Shown: positions 42,909 to 55,478 of the stretch, in pieces | Numbering within the stretch: the stretch's first letter is position 1 | How the letters are laid out: the number at the start of each line of letters is the position of its first letter | Assembly: GCA_930367215.1 (NCBI GenBank) | Contig: OV884059.1 | Coordinates: 62,715,393-62,779,392 of the forward strand | From: Pollenia angustigena | Taxonomy: Eukaryota > Arthropoda > Insecta > Diptera > Polleniidae | DNA length: 64,000 nucleotides | Direction: 5' to 3' | Program-made: the position numbers and the translations under genes | The notes under the pieces: generated by a model | Databases searched by the model: none | What the model was told of the DNA's origin: nothing | The model's input: the letters and a program-made list of their open reading frames with translations, nothing else

Positions 42909-45639
42909 CTAATACGTTATTTTTTGTCCTGCCAGTGCCAGACAAAAATTTTCTTCATCGCGGGTTCTGTTCACTTTTATAGGTGTTTATCGCTCATCTA
43001 ATTGGATAAGTGCTGCAGTGTCTCTTTTTCTTAAGCGAGTGTGGCCGCTATTATTTAAAATATTTCGTGCTAGTGGGTTCGGGTGCAATTCGAGCCTTTT
43101 TAAGTATTTTACTGCATATTTCGTAATCATAGTTTTAACTAATGGAACATTGAGATCCTTGTGAATATTTGAGTTTTTAACATACCAAGGGGCAGCTGTG
43201 ATTATTCGAAGTAGTTTATTTTGGCGCCTTTGAATTTTTTCGATATTAGAGGCTTAGGCAGTGCCCCATAACTGAATACCATAGCACCAGATTGGCTTTA
43301 AGATGGAGTTGTAAAGAAGAAGTTTGCAGTCGAGACTAAGGACAGAGTTTCTTCCAATAAGCCAATGAATTTGGATGGCTTTTAGTTTCATTTGAGTTAA
43401 TTTTGCCTCTATATGGCTTTTCCACGTTAAACGGCGATCTAGATGAATACCGAGGTATTTTACATGCGAATTTTGAGGTATTATTTGATTATTGATTTTA
43501 ATAGGGGGCATGATTCCCGACGCAAGGTGAATGTTATATGTACGCATTTTTGCTCATTGACCTCTTTCCTCCATTGCTTTAACCATAGTTCGAGTTGAAT
43601 TATATGATCCTGTAGGTATCGAGATGCTTCTTGACGGTTTTCGTGCACGCTCAAAAAAGCTGTATCATCAGCAAATGTTGAAGTTTGTGTGTAGTTGTTT
43701 GTTGGCATATCCGAGGTATATATCAAGTATAAAAGTGGGCCCAGGATGCTTCCCTGAGGGACTCCAGCGTCAATTTGCTGAGGAGAGCTTAAATAATCAC
43801 ATTCTTTAATAATAAACTTTCGACCGACTAAGTAGCTTTCTAACAGCTTGTGTATGTATACTGGTAAGTTAAGCTTCAATTTATGTAATAAGCCTTCATG
43901 CCAGACTTTATCAAAAGCTTGAGAAACATCGATGAAGAGAGCGGAACAATATTTTTTTTCTTCAAAGGCTTTTCTTATTGCGTTTACTATACGATGGGTT
44001 TGCTCAATTGTGCTGTGTTCTCTTCTAAAGCCGAATTGGTGGTTAGGAATACATCTATTTTCATTTAAAATTGGGGTTAATTTCTACGCTAACAGCTTCT
44101 CAAACAGCTTTGATATATTAGAAAGTAAGCTTATAGGCCTATATGACTCAACTTTTGTGTGATCCTTTCCAGGTTTAGGTATCATGGTGACTAAGGAGAC
44201 CTTCCTCTTTTGAGGATAGTATTCAAGGCGTAAAATAGCATTAAAAATTAAAAGAATAATTTTCTTTGCTATGCTAGGTAGCTCCAAAAGCATTTTGTTG
44301 CTGATCTTGTCAAAACCAGGAGCCTTCTTGGGGTTTAAATCACAAAAAGCCTTTTCAATTTCTCTTATCTCAAATCTTAGCGGAACAGCTGCTCTAGCAG
44401 CAACAGGTGGTAACTCGACCGCAATATCGTGAGATATATTTGGGGTAAATATGTTTTTTAAATGATTGACAAACAGATTTCCTTTTTCAACATCATTTTT
44501 TGCCCAACTTCCATTCAAGTTTCTTAATGGTGGTTTAGAGACAACTGGCCTTTTGAGATTTCTAGCTGCACGCCATAATGAGTAGTCTGATTGTGGGGTT
44601 GCATCAAGTTCCTTAAGATATTTTTCCAGAGAAGCCCTTTTTTTAGTCTGCAGTAACTTTATTAGTCTTTTTGTACACTCTTTAAGTAAGTTCTTAAGTG
44701 GAGGGGATCTGTGCAATTGCCACTCTCTTCGAGCCCTCCTTTTTTCAGACAAAAGATGCTCGACATCTGTGGAATATATTTTAATAGTTTTTGTTTTTTT
44801 GGGGGCAATATTGGAATGTTGAACAGCTAGTTTCAGAAAACTGTCAAAATTGTCAATAGAGCGATCTACATAATCCGGTGTACTGAGCGGAATATTTTCT
44901 GTGCAATGGGTACTGAGATATTTTTTATATTTTAAACAATTAATTTGCGTAGCTGTCGTCGGAGGTACAATTCTATTGGTGTTTATTATAGTTATTGTAG
45001 GTGTGTGGTCGGAAGATAAATCTAGGGAGGCTTCAACATGAATCGTTTCTATGGGAATGTTTTTAACCACGCCGAAATCGATGACATCTGAATTTTTTGA
45101 TGATCAGTGGGCCAATATGTTGGTTGTCCGCTCGCTACCACATTTAAATCCATTTTAGAAATTATGTTAAATAAAACACGACCCTTTGGTGTTATAAGTC
45201 GCGACCCCCAGAGGGTATGTTTAGCGTTATAATCGCCAGCAGCTAGGAAACACGGTCCTAATGATTTAAAATATTTACAGTATTGGTCCTCCGATATTGA
45301 AAATCTAGGCGGGGAGTATAACGATGAAATTACTAGGTTTCTATTTAATTCCTCAACGCAAATGTTCGTTGCCTGGAGATAATCTTCACGATGATCACAC
45401 ATTAGGTAGTGTTTGACTCGGGCCTTTATTAAAATGGCAGAACCTCCACAAGCTCTATCTCGAGGGTCCTTGGTATCATATAGTATATAACCCTTTATTT
45501 TAAACGTATTTTTTGAAGTCAAATGAGTTTCAGAAATCATCATGACATCAATTTGTTTATTTTTAAGAAAGTATTCTAATTCATTTTTATGTTGGCGGAT
45601 GCCGTTTGCGTTCCAAAAACAAATTTTTAAACAGTTCAT
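42909..45639 (-). pseudogene. LINE ORF2 (endonuclease / reverse transcriptase), broken
   Basis: The apurinic-type endonuclease starts MNCLKICFWNANGIRQHKNE, with SETH (about 36-39), GDYNAKHTLWGS and, after a frameshift near 45080, SSDHTPTI. Reverse transcriptase follows with NPKKAPGFDKI, YRPISLL, GVPQGSILGPLLY and the catalytic FADD. The C-terminal part has KYLGIHLDRRLTW. Breaks: the frameshift near 45080, an in-frame TAG at 44084-44086 just after SKLFEKLLA, a frameshift near 43540 and a stop near 43253. The frame would end at 42909 (NFCLALAGQKITY). Such enzymes nick target DNA and copy their own RNA there. Motifs and order fit the Jockey superfamily. It begins in a 4-nt ATGA overlap with ORF1. 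Confidence 0.92.
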
Positions 45640-45781
45640 GGTTTGTTAAGTACAGCTTGCAATAACATCGATTGCATTCTAAGCATTTCCTGCATCATAT
45701 TACCCATTGTGTTCGTACAATTATTTAACGTTTGCACTAATGTTTCCATGGTTTTTTCTAAACGACTTAAATTTTTGACAG
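45636..45781 (-). pseudogene. LINE ORF1 C-terminal fragment
   Basis: VKNLSRLEKTMETLVQTLNN continues to MQSMLLQAVLNKP and a TGA that overlaps the ORF2 start (ATGA). It is an amphipathic, Met/Leu-rich helix. The RNA-binding part of ORF1 with its zinc knuckles is lost by 5' truncation at about 45781. Confidence 0.75.
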
Positions 45782-45782
45782 G

Positions 45783-45815
45783 CTATGCATATTATGGTTG
45801 AGCATTTAGGTTTTA
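45783..45815. repeat. MITE end adjoining the LINE
   Basis: CTATGCATATTATGGTT matches the right end of the MITE at 7175-7199. The LINE's truncated 5' end lies directly beside it. Confidence 0.5.
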
Positions 45816-46840
45816 AAAGAAAATAAATAAACTATGAACAGTTTAAGGCGATTAATAAATTTATCATTTTAATGGTTTTTTGTAAAATTTTCAAACTGTA
45901 AGATAGGGTTTTTTGCGCTTTAGGTAGGGTTGCCATACGAACTGTTCTAAGCAGTACATGTACTGATTTTTTGCAATTGTACTGTTTTATTCACAACTCC
46001 TAAAACAGTACGCAAATGTACTGTTTTTTACACTTTGTACTGTTTTTTGTACTGTTTTTTTTTGCTCAGTCTAAAAAAAGTTCTAAAATAATAAGAGTTT
46101 TAACGCTGTGGTCATTGTTTTCTCATAAATACACAGTAGACATCAACATTATAATGGGTGGCTCGTAGCAGTGGTATATTTTCATGTGGTTATGATTTTA
46201 TGGCTACCTCTTCCAATAGTCTTTCCATTTCCACACCTGAGGAAGACAAAAATAAAATCTAAATTTTTTTTAAGTACTTAAAATATACTTATTTATTTAT
46301 TTATTTATTAGTAATAAAAATACAATTAATAATACTAATTAAAAGAGGTAAGGGCACTAGCAGCTATGGCTTTCGGCCCGATGGTTAATAGGTAATTAGA
46401 TTTTATTAGGCATGTTAATATTTAATATATATTTATATATAAGTTTAATGTTCGTGTCGGATAAGTCCCGGAGAAGATGGGAAGGCTTAACAGACCCGAA
46501 TATATTTGAACGGGCAGAGTTATAGCTGATGCATTCGTTAATTTTTAGAACTTTTTTAATTTTCGGGCATGTCCTGAAAACCGAAATCACGTGAAATTGA
46601 AAACAAACAAATTTGGAAAATTCTCCGTGTTCAAAATTTATAAAAATACCTAATACCTTTGAGGACCACTTTTCTTTACCTAAACTACTGAAATAAGAAA
46701 AAGATAAGTTAATTTTTACAAAAATGTTATTAAAAATATTCATCGTTTTCAATTGCACTTGATTTTAAATACTTTCAGATTTTGTGAAATAAAAATAAAC
46801 CAAACTATTTTTTTTTTTTTTTTTTTTGGATTTTATAGAT

Positions 46841-46951
46841 TAATGGCCAATTTCACCAAGTTCAGGTTCAATTAACTTTCATTATAAAAGTCAAAAAACC
46901 TATTGTTTTAGTAATAGTTAATCATAGCTGAACTTGGTAAAATTAGCCGTA
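46841..46951. mobile_element. About 111-bp MITE, AATTTCACCAAGTTCAG family
   Basis: CCAATTTCACCAAGTTCAG left and CTGAACTTGGTAAAATTAG right. A relative lies at 47318-47438 inside the same hAT element. Confidence 0.75.
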
Positions 46952-47317
46952 AATAATTTAAAAGTTGTTTAAAATTGGAAAATTAATTAAGAAAACAAAC
47001 ATTTTCTCAAATTCTATATGATTTGTGCAACTATGTGTGTAGTAAAAATTGCTTTAAATACGAATATGTTTAAAGAAAATCGTACTTACACTATCAATGA
47101 GTTAATTGTTTTGTAAGGCTTTTCTCCTTTCTTATATGGCTTACAGCAATGTTATGGTTTTCCTGGCCAAATGCTTCGTTTGTGGTGTTAGCTTTTTAAA
47201 CGCAAATTTCATATATTTATGAAATGCCATAAAATGGAAATAATTCCGTTGACGTTACACATTTTAAGTGTTTTTCTTTATGTAATTGTTGCATATTTAA
47301 TCAAAAGTTTAAAATTT

Positions 47318-47438
47318 TTACCCCAATTTCACCAAGTACAGTTAAAACTAACTATTACTTTAACTTCCAGCCTACAATATGTTTTGACAGCTTGAACTGA
47401 TAGTTAATTTTAGCTGAACTTAGTGAAATTGGTGGTTA
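47318..47438. mobile_element. About 121-bp MITE, same family
   Basis: CCAATTTCACCAAGTACAG left, CTGAACTTAGTGAAATTGG right; both arms continue with (A)GTTAAxT blocks. Confidence 0.75.
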
Positions 47439-47578
47439 CTAATTAAAACAATTGGTTATGTTTTCGTCAAAAAAAAATGTACTGTTTTTTTCTTGATTGT
47501 ACTGTTTTTTTGTATTTAATGTACTGTTTTTCCGAATTTAAAATCTGGCTACCCTAGCTTTACGTAACGATATACATA

Positions 47579-48558
47579 CACAGAAAAAATTTTATTTCCA
47601 ATTCAACCAAAAAATTTGTAGAATCAAACAATTTTTTGTACGAAATCGGTCCTATAAACAAATTCGCAAATTCAAACAATTCATTTACATTTTTTTATTG
47701 TACAAAAAAACATCGATTTTTTAAAGAAATAATTTTACTGAATCAAACAAAAAGTTTACTGAAATTCATATAAATTTCAAACAAATAATTTTACTGAATC
47801 AAACAAAAAAGTTTTTGCACAAGCAATGACGCGCACACAAGCAAGCACTATTGGAGAAGATGAAGCAGAGCAGAGCGGCCGGCTGGCTTTGAGACACATT
47901 TTTTTGTTGGAATAGTTTTTGAACGAAGTCTTATTTATACACACAAATGTTTTTTTCATCACTCACTGTTGTTGCATCCTTTTCTTTGCTAACGAAGAAG
48001 AAATGTTACCAAAAACGGCGGCAGACCGGCTCGATATGTTTTTCGTCATAATTTTTTTTTTTGTATTTGATATTTTTAAGTACACAGTTTGAAAAAATTG
48101 ATTGATTTCGTTTTTTTTAAAACCAAAAATTTATTTTGTTTCTTATAATGTTGTTGTTGTTTCTGTTGTTTAAAAAGAGTGAAACGATTTTTTACCCGCT
48201 ATTGTTTTTGTTGTTTTTTTTTACTACAAACCTCGTCACGCTATTTTATAATTTTTCTTATTGCTGTACTTTTTTAAAGCGTCCAAAAATAGACTGCATG
48301 TGTTTTTTGTTGTAGTTCTTATATTTCACATAAAGAAGTGTTGCTTACTATCAAATAATAAAATGCAAAAAACGACAACATTAAGGAGCGTTAAATATTT
48401 CATACAAAAATTTGAAAACTTGAAACCAGTAACGCGTATATTATGTTTTAAAAATCAAAGAAAAATATTAATTGAATCAGTACAAAAATTTGTAGAAATC
48501 AAAAAAATTTTCAAACAAGCGTTTGTTCGAAAATAATTCGGCAATAATTTTTTCTGTG
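47579..48558. mobile_element. 980-bp CACAGAAAAA element, copy 2
   Basis: Collinear with 35356-36248, with TA on both sides. It has an extra stretch near 48110-48240 (TTGTTGTTTCTGTTG). There is no coding frame longer than chance. Confidence 0.8.
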
Positions 48559-49490
48559 TAGGTACATATCTGTGGCAATAAATAATAATGGCTTAAGTCG
48601 AAATTTCGTGTTTTGAGTTATTGAGGGTTTTCTCTAAAATGTATTGTGTGTTGTATTGTGAAAGTTAAAATATAAATGCGTATAGTTTTATTAATAATGT
48701 CATTTTGTACTTGAAATTTAGCTGCGTCAGAAGAAGATAATAAAAACATGTAATAAAATTAAAAAGCACTTAAGTCAACTTACGCCACAGATATACATAT
48801 ATATATATATATATTATGAAATAGAAAATATAAGTAAAAACAAAAAGCATTTTCAGTAAATTTAATTACAAATTAAACACACCATTATATGAATATTTGT
48901 CCTTAATTTCCAAAGTTTTGGTCAAAATGCCATTAGAATATGATCTGTTTCCATCATATTCTAAACACATTTCCAGAATTCAATAGTTGAACTTTGGTTC
49001 ATCAATTCGTATGCATTCAGCTTTTACCATTGCTGTTCCAAAACCGTTATTTCTTCTGTAGTAAAATCTACCATTTCTTCTTTAATTTTGTTTTTGGTGT
49101 TTACAGGGTTGCTTTTATTAAACATTTGTATAGACGTATAAATGACAAAATATAATTATAGAGATTGACAGAAGTGATAAGTTATATTGTGAAATAGCAT
49201 ATATAAAATTTTTAAGATTAAAAAATGCTAAATAATGCTAAAAAAATATTACAAAAATGCTGAAAATAATGCTAAATGCTATTTGAAAAATTCGCTGCTA
49301 AATCAAAATAAATAATGCTAAATTTAGCAGGGAAAATGCTAAAAGGGTCACACTGATCACAACAAAGCACAAACCGAACTTGATATATATAAATGAATTT
49401 GTTTTGATAACATCCAAAGATAGTTGCATATAATCATTTTTAAAGTTTGCTCACTGTATTTTTAAAAATTACGTACCTAATATTTATGAC
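48559..49490. other. Non-coding stretch with microsatellite and a hAT-like end
   Basis: (AT)n at 48790-48820. At 49200-49355 AATGCTAAA motifs lead to a terminus GGGTCACACTG, which looks like one end of a hAT element whose other end I cannot find. ATCACAAC follows it. Confidence 0.5.
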
Positions 49491-49744
49491 CAGGGCAAGG
49501 AAGTTCATGCACTTAAAATCGCAAAATATGCGCATAAAACATGCACTAAAAATCGTAAAATATGCAAAAATAAAAGTAAAAAATATGCATTAAAAATATA
49601 TTTATTTAACCATATTTAACAAAAAAAAAACATAAATACATTTCATTCAGTTTTAAAAACTTAAAACATAGTTTAAAAAGTAGTAGTAGGTCAAGATATA
49701 TTTACATATATAAATAAATAAGTTTTTTTTTAAGTTATCAAATG

Positions 49745-50880
49745 TAAAACTCATTCTATTTGGTCTTCAAACAGTTTTAAGCATTGAAAGTGTTCGTTCG
49801 ACATCAACGGATGTAATAGGTGGATATTTAAAAGTGGTCATTTTAAATATTGTCTACAATTTTTTCTTTACTGGAAGGTAAATTAAAAATATTCTTTTTT
49901 AAAACTGCATAAATTTTGGCTTTTATTTTTTCGCCGATTTGACCTTCTACTTTTCTTATTTTAATGACAGCGTCATCAACGAGTTTAACCGAGATGTTCA
50001 ATGATTTAAACCCCTGAAGTTGGGTTATTGTCTCGACTAGAAACCCATTGTTTGAGTGTATAAATTCTAATTGAGCCTTTATATTAGCTACATTTAAAAT
50101 ATTGTTTCCTTTTTCATCGCGACTGCATTATTTTCAATAAAATTATTTACCACATCTTTAAATTCTTCAAAATGTTTGGCATAATACTCAACTCCCTGCA
50201 ACCAGGTACCCCATCTTGTTATACATGGTTGAAACGCAAAGGTGACTTTAAAAAATTTCATGCATGGCATGAGCTTAGCATGTGACATGTAACATTTTTG
50301 AGTAAGATATCTTAAAAAAAAGGGCAAGTAGAGCAAAATTTTATTTTTATTAAAGGATTCTAAAAGAGAAATTGAATCTTTGAAAGTTCGAGCTATTGAA
50401 GCATGATCCACCTTTTCCAACTTTACAATATTTAACAAAAATTTGTGTTTACTCTGTTCTTCTTCTGCATTCAAGATCCCAATTACGTAGACAACGAAAC
50501 GTCCTTCAGTGTCCATTGCTTCGTCAATAGACAGCCACAAATTATGTCACTTAATTCTTTCAACAATGTCACATAGTTGTATAGTGTACAACTTGGCGAT
50601 ATAAGTTTTTATAAGGGTTGTTTCCGTAGGAATGGTTTCATTGTTATACCTGCAGACACCAGAGCATTATACAATTCAAAACTAAATTTGCTAGTCTTAT
50701 CCCCAAAAGTTGATTTTCTTTGCGTTTCTGGCTTTGAAGGTGCTGATTTACTTGAAATTTTTAAATGAAACACCTTTTTGTAAACTTTGCAAAAAAGTAC
50801 TTTTCCCTCTATTTTAAAGACTCAAAAAAACACTTATTTAAAAGATTATTTTTTGATATTTTTTCTTTTGGCATTTTTTT
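49745..50880 (-). pseudogene. hAT transposase, decayed
   Basis: A start-like MPKEKISKNNLL at 50880, a BED-like stretch (FCKVYKKVFHLKISSKSAP) and FELYNALVSAGITMKPFLRK appear in broken frames. The longest open piece (50540-50094) has HNLWLSIDEAMDTEGRF, the conserved first-Asp region, then CITRWGTWLQGVEYYAKHF. The end holds YPPITSVDVERTLSMLK followed by a stop and RPNRMSFTFDN, which is the hAT dimerisation motif. An internal deletion lies near 50310, between the SLLESFNKNKILLY stretch and MPCMKFFKV, where the second Asp region belongs. At least four stops or shifts occur. It is a cut-and-paste transposase, clearly inactive. Confidence 0.88.
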
Positions 50881-51137
50881 CCTTAAAAACAATTTATTTT
50901 TTTTTTAATACTTTTTAGATTTTAGCTCATACTTCTTAGACCGTAAATCAAAAATATTATGTTGAGTTCTATTTTTTCTTCTCCGAACATTATTTTTATT
51001 TGCTGCTTCTTCAAGTAAAAAAACCGCGAACAAAATGAAATGTCAAAAACTGTTTTATTGTTACTTCTACAATTATGTGCACATTTATACAAATTGTAAA
51101 ATTTTTGTATGTGCTACTTTTTAAAAGTAAAAGAAAC

Positions 51138-51314
51138 AAGGTGAATTTATAATAAAATGTAGGTAGTTCAGTACCAAACACCAACATGTTGTTTTTGCTC
51201 CTTGAAAATATCGAAGTTAGCAGATTTTCCCATACTATTTTAACTGTTTCAGGGCTGAAACAACTATAGCCAGCTGATTCACTGACTACACCTTATAATG
51301 AATTCGCCTTGAAC
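51138..51314. mobile_element. 177-bp MITE, CAAGGCGAATT family
   Basis: CAAGGTGAATTTATAATAAA left and TTATAATGAATTCGCCTTG right, related to 20588-20786. Confidence 0.6.
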
Positions 51315-51849
51315 AGAAAGATATTTCTAAACAAAAAACTAAGAAAAGAGCAATTTTTTTTTTATAAATATAACAAAATATGACGAAAAATGTGAATTTA
51401 TAACGAAATATGACGAAAAAATGCATTTATATCAAAATATGCAAAAACATGCATTTAAAGCAAAATATGCAAAAATATGCACTAACAAATTGATGCCATT
51501 TTACTGGAAATATTGTGATTCGCAAAGATATTAACTTTAGGTGGGTCTCAGAGTGCCGACAACAAACATGCATTTGCATGAAGTCCCTTGCCCTGTTTAT
51601 GACTATTTATTTAATTTATTGATAAAAAAGAATTTATTTAATATAATTTTCTTTGCAGTATTCATTAAATATGAAATAAAAATGTTAGGTTAATAAATGT
51701 TAACGTTAAAAATGGATTTTAAAATTTTTTTCAAAATGTATCTTTTTGGGAAAAAATTTATCTTTTTGGAAATTTCGAAATTTCGCTGGCAACACTGCCC
51801 TGCACACAATCTTTGTTTTTATTTGTGTAAATAAATTATGTATTCCCTG

Positions 51850-52095
51850 CAGATAACGAGACTAGTCCATACATGCATGTAAAGAGTAGTCCATAAAGGA
51901 GTAGGAGTACTCCAAAACTACTCCAAATATATGGGTAAAACGTGGTCCATTTAACATTACGATGTCCTAGGAGGGGACCATATAACCCACCGAAGTAGTC
52001 CCTAAACTACTCCATGGAGTACTAAAGTGGGTTAGTTTTAAAAGTACTCCATGTTACTAAAGTATGGAGTACACTTAAGGGGTAGTTTAAGTTTT
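51850..52095. repeat. AGTACTCCA-rich cluster
   Basis: AGTACTCC, ACTACTCC and their inverses occur more than ten times in about 240 bp, with AACCCAC / GTGGGTT enclosing a hairpin near 51985-52035. A weaker cluster is at 55360-55395. The rest of 51604-52375 is non-coding. Confidence 0.6.
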
Positions 52096-52375
52096 TTTCT
52101 TCTTAATTTTTTACTAATCGCCTTTTGTTGTGAGTACTGTAGTCTATTATTGCTATTATTAAATATATTTACTTGGTATTTTAATTTTTTTTTTACCTTT
52201 TCTCCATAAATTTCACAAACTTTCACTTTTAAATAAACAACTAATAATGGACACCATCAGAGCTAGCAATGTGTAATACTGTAAACTATAGAAAAGTATA
52301 CATCATGCAGTTGTTGGCAGCACTTAGCAAAACCTTTTTTGGTGCATACACCACAATACAATATATCTATTGTTA

Positions 52376-52920
52376 TCTATATATATAAAAGAAAGTCGTG
52401 TTAGTTGCACCACTTATAACTCAAGAACGGCAGAACAGATTTGGCTGAAAATTGGTAGGGAGGTAGCTTAGAGCCAGGAGACGGACATAGGATACTTTTG
52501 CCCCGCCCACTTTTACGCCCACTTTTTTCGATTTACCTAAAATCAGAAAACGGCTCCATCGAGTTGACTAATTTTTCTTTCAAATCTTCGTATTATTCCA
52601 TTTTAAGTTTTCATCGATAGAAAAATTTACCACGCCTACTTTTACGCCCACTTTTTCTATTAAGCGCATAAATTGAGAACGGCTTGACCGATTTGGACGA
52701 TTTTTTCTTTAAAATGATCGGTCCAAGGACACGCCTACCTCCCATGTGTCCTGAAATGGAAAAATGTAATTTTAGCTTCAATAATGCCCACAAAACTACA
52801 AAGAATGGCCATGCTGATACACACACAACTAGCAACATGTGTGTAAATTTTCATTTAAATCTGAACAAGGACTCAAGGTCCTGCCATATATCCTTTTTCT
52901 TAAAAATGTTATAACACTTA
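52376..52920 (+). mobile_element. Helitron 5' end and leader
   Basis: TCTATATATATAAAAGAAAG after an A is the standard insect Helitron 5' terminus. The following GAACGGCAGAACAGATTTGG and repeated CCACTTTTACGCCCAC pieces match the leader I remember from such elements. No Rep/helicase frame and no matching plus-strand 3' hairpin were found, so this is a fragment. Confidence 0.7.
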
Positions 52921-52989
52921 CATTGTTAGATATATATGTATGTATGCCGAATTTTGGTAGAATCGGATTATTAATGTGAAAAGAAAAAA

Positions 52990-53760
52990 AAACATAATTT
53001 AATGAAAAATGAGTTAAAAACGCTTAAAATGCTCTTGCAAAAAAAAAAGTAAGAAAGTATAATCGTTCAAACCAGACCATGTGATTCCCTATAGCATAGT
53101 ATTTAAAAACAAATTTCCTAGAGTGTAATCAAATTTCCTAGAGTGTAATCTATTTGGGCAATCATGGACCCGCCAGAACAAAATTATGTAATGAGGTTAA
53201 GATTCGTTTAAAAGTTCTTTCTGCCGAATATTATTTAGATATCTTCAGCTACATATATGAGTTTTTTGGATGAAGGTTTATATGGAACCTTTGGTTTATT
53301 TTGGACCTACCTGGACAACATTTTGTCATGACATAGTAGCTATCGTAAAAGTCACTGTCGCCAATTTGTATGTAAATACTAATATTTTTAAGGAAGCTGG
53401 CATTAAAAGCTATTTTCGGGAGAATTATTTGTATGGGAGCTATGTTCAAAAATAGAAAGATTCCAATAAAATTTGATAAGCTGATCTTGATCGCAATAAT
53501 ACATATTAATTTGGTTTGGACCAAATTTAATCTTGCCGATGTAAGAAGATGTGTTTTTGTAAAATTATGGACCGATTTGTTCCATTTTCAATAGGCTTGG
53601 TCCTTGTACCAGTCAGAGCCTCTGGGACAAATTTCATCAAATTGTCAGCGAATTCGCGATCTGAATACACAAGGTTGCATGGACAGCCAGCCGGCCGGAC
53701 GGACATCGTTAGATCGACTCAGAAAGTGATCTAACGAATTATTTGGAATTATTTCTTAAT
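52990..53760. repeat. Dispersed fly-type repeat
   Basis: Contains TTCGGGAGAATTATTTGTAT followed by GGGAGCTATG, then the AATAGGCTTGGTCCTTG block, and CCAGCCGGCCGGACGGACAT before ATCGACTCAGAAAGTGAT. Also a 20-bp tandem pair AAATTTCCTAGAGTGTAATC at 53111-53150. Same superfamily as 7610-8545. Confidence 0.6.
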
Positions 53761-53824
53761 ATATTCCAAATTTATTTTCTTTAAACTAATTTATTTTTTA
53801 TTTACATATGTTCATATTTTTTAA

Positions 53825-54136
53825 TTAAAATAAGTCATCTTCAGTACTGGATTCTTCCAAAAAAATATTGCCGCTCAACGAAACATTTGTTTCGTCATCT
53901 TTAACTGGTTCATCAACATTTTCTCTCAGTATATACTTCTCAATTTCTTCAAACAAAAAAAATATTTTTTTTAGTCTTTGGATTCCTTTTTGAAGACAAC
54001 AACGGATCTGAGGAAAATATTAAATGAGTCATTAAATCTTTATGAGTGACTCTTGGTGACGTTTTTCTCGTATGGGACAGTCTTGTTTTTCTCACGATTT
54101 TGTGGTTGGCTTCCAATGCTTCTTCGGACAAGCACC
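53825..54136 (-). pseudogene. Terminal exon of an unidentified, probably transposon, gene
   Basis: An acceptor (TTTCAG) precedes CLSEEALEANHKIVRKTR, then HKDLMTHLIFSSDPLLSS. A run of A causes a frameshift near 53960. The other frame continues FEEIEKYILRENVDEPVK to a stop at 53825 (acidic tail ESSTEDDLF). The SEEA...RK...SSDP pattern recalls C-termini common in insect transposon proteins, but I cannot name the family. The upstream exon was not found. 53761-53824 and 54137-54600 look non-coding. Confidence 0.5.
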
Positions 54137-54624
54137 CTGAAATTTATTTTAGTTATTAGTTATGTTTCATTATAATTACACAAAGCCACTTTAATACCTA
54201 ATATTTCTTATTATGTTTCTAGTTTATTGTTTTTTAACTAATTCAATCTATGAAAATTTGAGCAAAAATCACGAAAATAGCATTTTTTAAATACATTTTT
54301 TTCAAGTTGTGGTAAAATTTTTTAAATAGTTTTTCTTGTAGTTATTAGAAAACAGTCTAAATATTCGAAATCAGAAAAAACCCATAGACGATATTTTTCT
54401 TTTTATTTTAATATTCCATCAAAGTTAAGAAATTTTTAGAGCTTTAGTAAATAATAAGCATTTTTCAAACCAACAAAAAAACTTATGAGAAAATAATTCA
54501 ATAAAATTTTTTTATAGTTAGTTTTAAATATAGTAAACTACTACAGAACAAAATCTCGAGCTTTAAAAACAACAGTTTTACAACCGTTTTCCTGAAGCAT
54601 GTAAAACTCAAGTAGTTGTTTAGG

Positions 54625-55125
54625 CCCATTTTCACGACTTACCTTTAAAGATCGAAATAGTTGATGGAACCTTTAGCACTAGTGAGGAATAAAGTTACCT
54701 TCAACTATTTTTCATTTTCACAACTTCTGTATAAAATAAACTTCACATTTTTAAAAATGTGGCAGCACTAAAGTAAATACCAACTATTTTTGCCAAAATA
54801 AAAATACGAACTGGCAACTACGTACTTTCTTTTACTTTTCTAATTTTAAATTTTTGTGTGCACAAATATTTTTAATAATGGCAAATATAAATGAAATACA
54901 GCGTACACGTGAATTTAACATTTTGTAAATTTTATTTGTCAAAATACGAGTTTGTTATTAATTTACAAAATATACGTATACTTGGAGTTGCCATATATAA
55001 AAAATATGTGAATATAATATGGCAATCTCAAATCTAAACCTTACGACAAAAGTTAAAGGTAGAACGTTCCTTTCTTTACCTTATCCTTCACTTTAGATTA
55101 AAGGGAACTTGTGATAATTAAAAAC
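54625..55125. mobile_element. Possible decayed MITE
   Basis: CCCATTTTCACGACTTACC on the left and ATTAAAGGGAACTTGTGATA on the right are weakly inverse (TTTCACGACTT against AACTTGTGATAA). The internal AAATAGTTGATGGAACC and CAACTATTTTT blocks also pair. 55126-55470 is otherwise unremarkable. Confidence 0.35.
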
Positions 55126-55478
55126 TCATTATCTGTTCGATAACTTCCAACATTTAGCTAAGTTAAGTAATTTTTACTTTAAATTCTCAAACATTGGCGC
55201 CCTCTAGCGCCGCCAAAAACAGTTACATCTTAAAAATTCTTCAAAATTCATTTGAATTATTTTGTTATCTATCGATCTGTACATTTTTAAGTACAATATA
55301 AGACTTGTTTTCGTCTCACTACAAACACTTTTTAAAAATGACATGGTCCATTGCTTGCATTATATCGGATCAGTCCATGGAGTAGTCCATTTTATCGAAA
55401 TCGATCAGGTGATCCAATATTATTTGCTGGGATGTTATAAAATGTAGATTTTATCTGTGTATATTTGTGTGTATCTAT

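Larger units (their letters stand above)
42831..45781 (-). mobile_element. Jockey-type non-LTR retrotransposon, 5'-truncated and mutated
   Basis: Minus strand: the last 48 codons of ORF1, then ORF2 (endonuclease plus reverse transcriptase), a short 3' UTR and a poly-A tail (poly-T at 42831-42840). The upstream part of ORF1 is missing, the common fate of LINE copies. No clear target duplication was found. It lies between the nested set and a hAT element. Confidence 0.9.
45925..47556. mobile_element. hAT element, 1632 bp, TGTACTGTTTTT motifs
   Basis: Ends are TAGGGTTGCCA and TGGCTACCCTA; flanks GCTTTAGG and GCTTTACG agree at 7 of 8. TGTACTGTTTTT occurs at least four times near the left end and three times near the right. 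It contains two small MITEs and an unrecognised 46.2-46.8 kb segment. No transposase. Confidence 0.85.
49491..51595 (-). mobile_element. hAT element with transposase remnant, target duplication TTTATGAC
   Basis: Ends are CAGGGCAAGGAAGTTCATGC and GAAGTCCCTTGCCCTG, with TTTATGAC on both sides (49483-49490, 51596-51603). AAATATGCA motifs crowd both ends. Its own transposase remnant (49745-50880) and a small MITE (51138-51314) lie inside. Confidence 0.92.
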
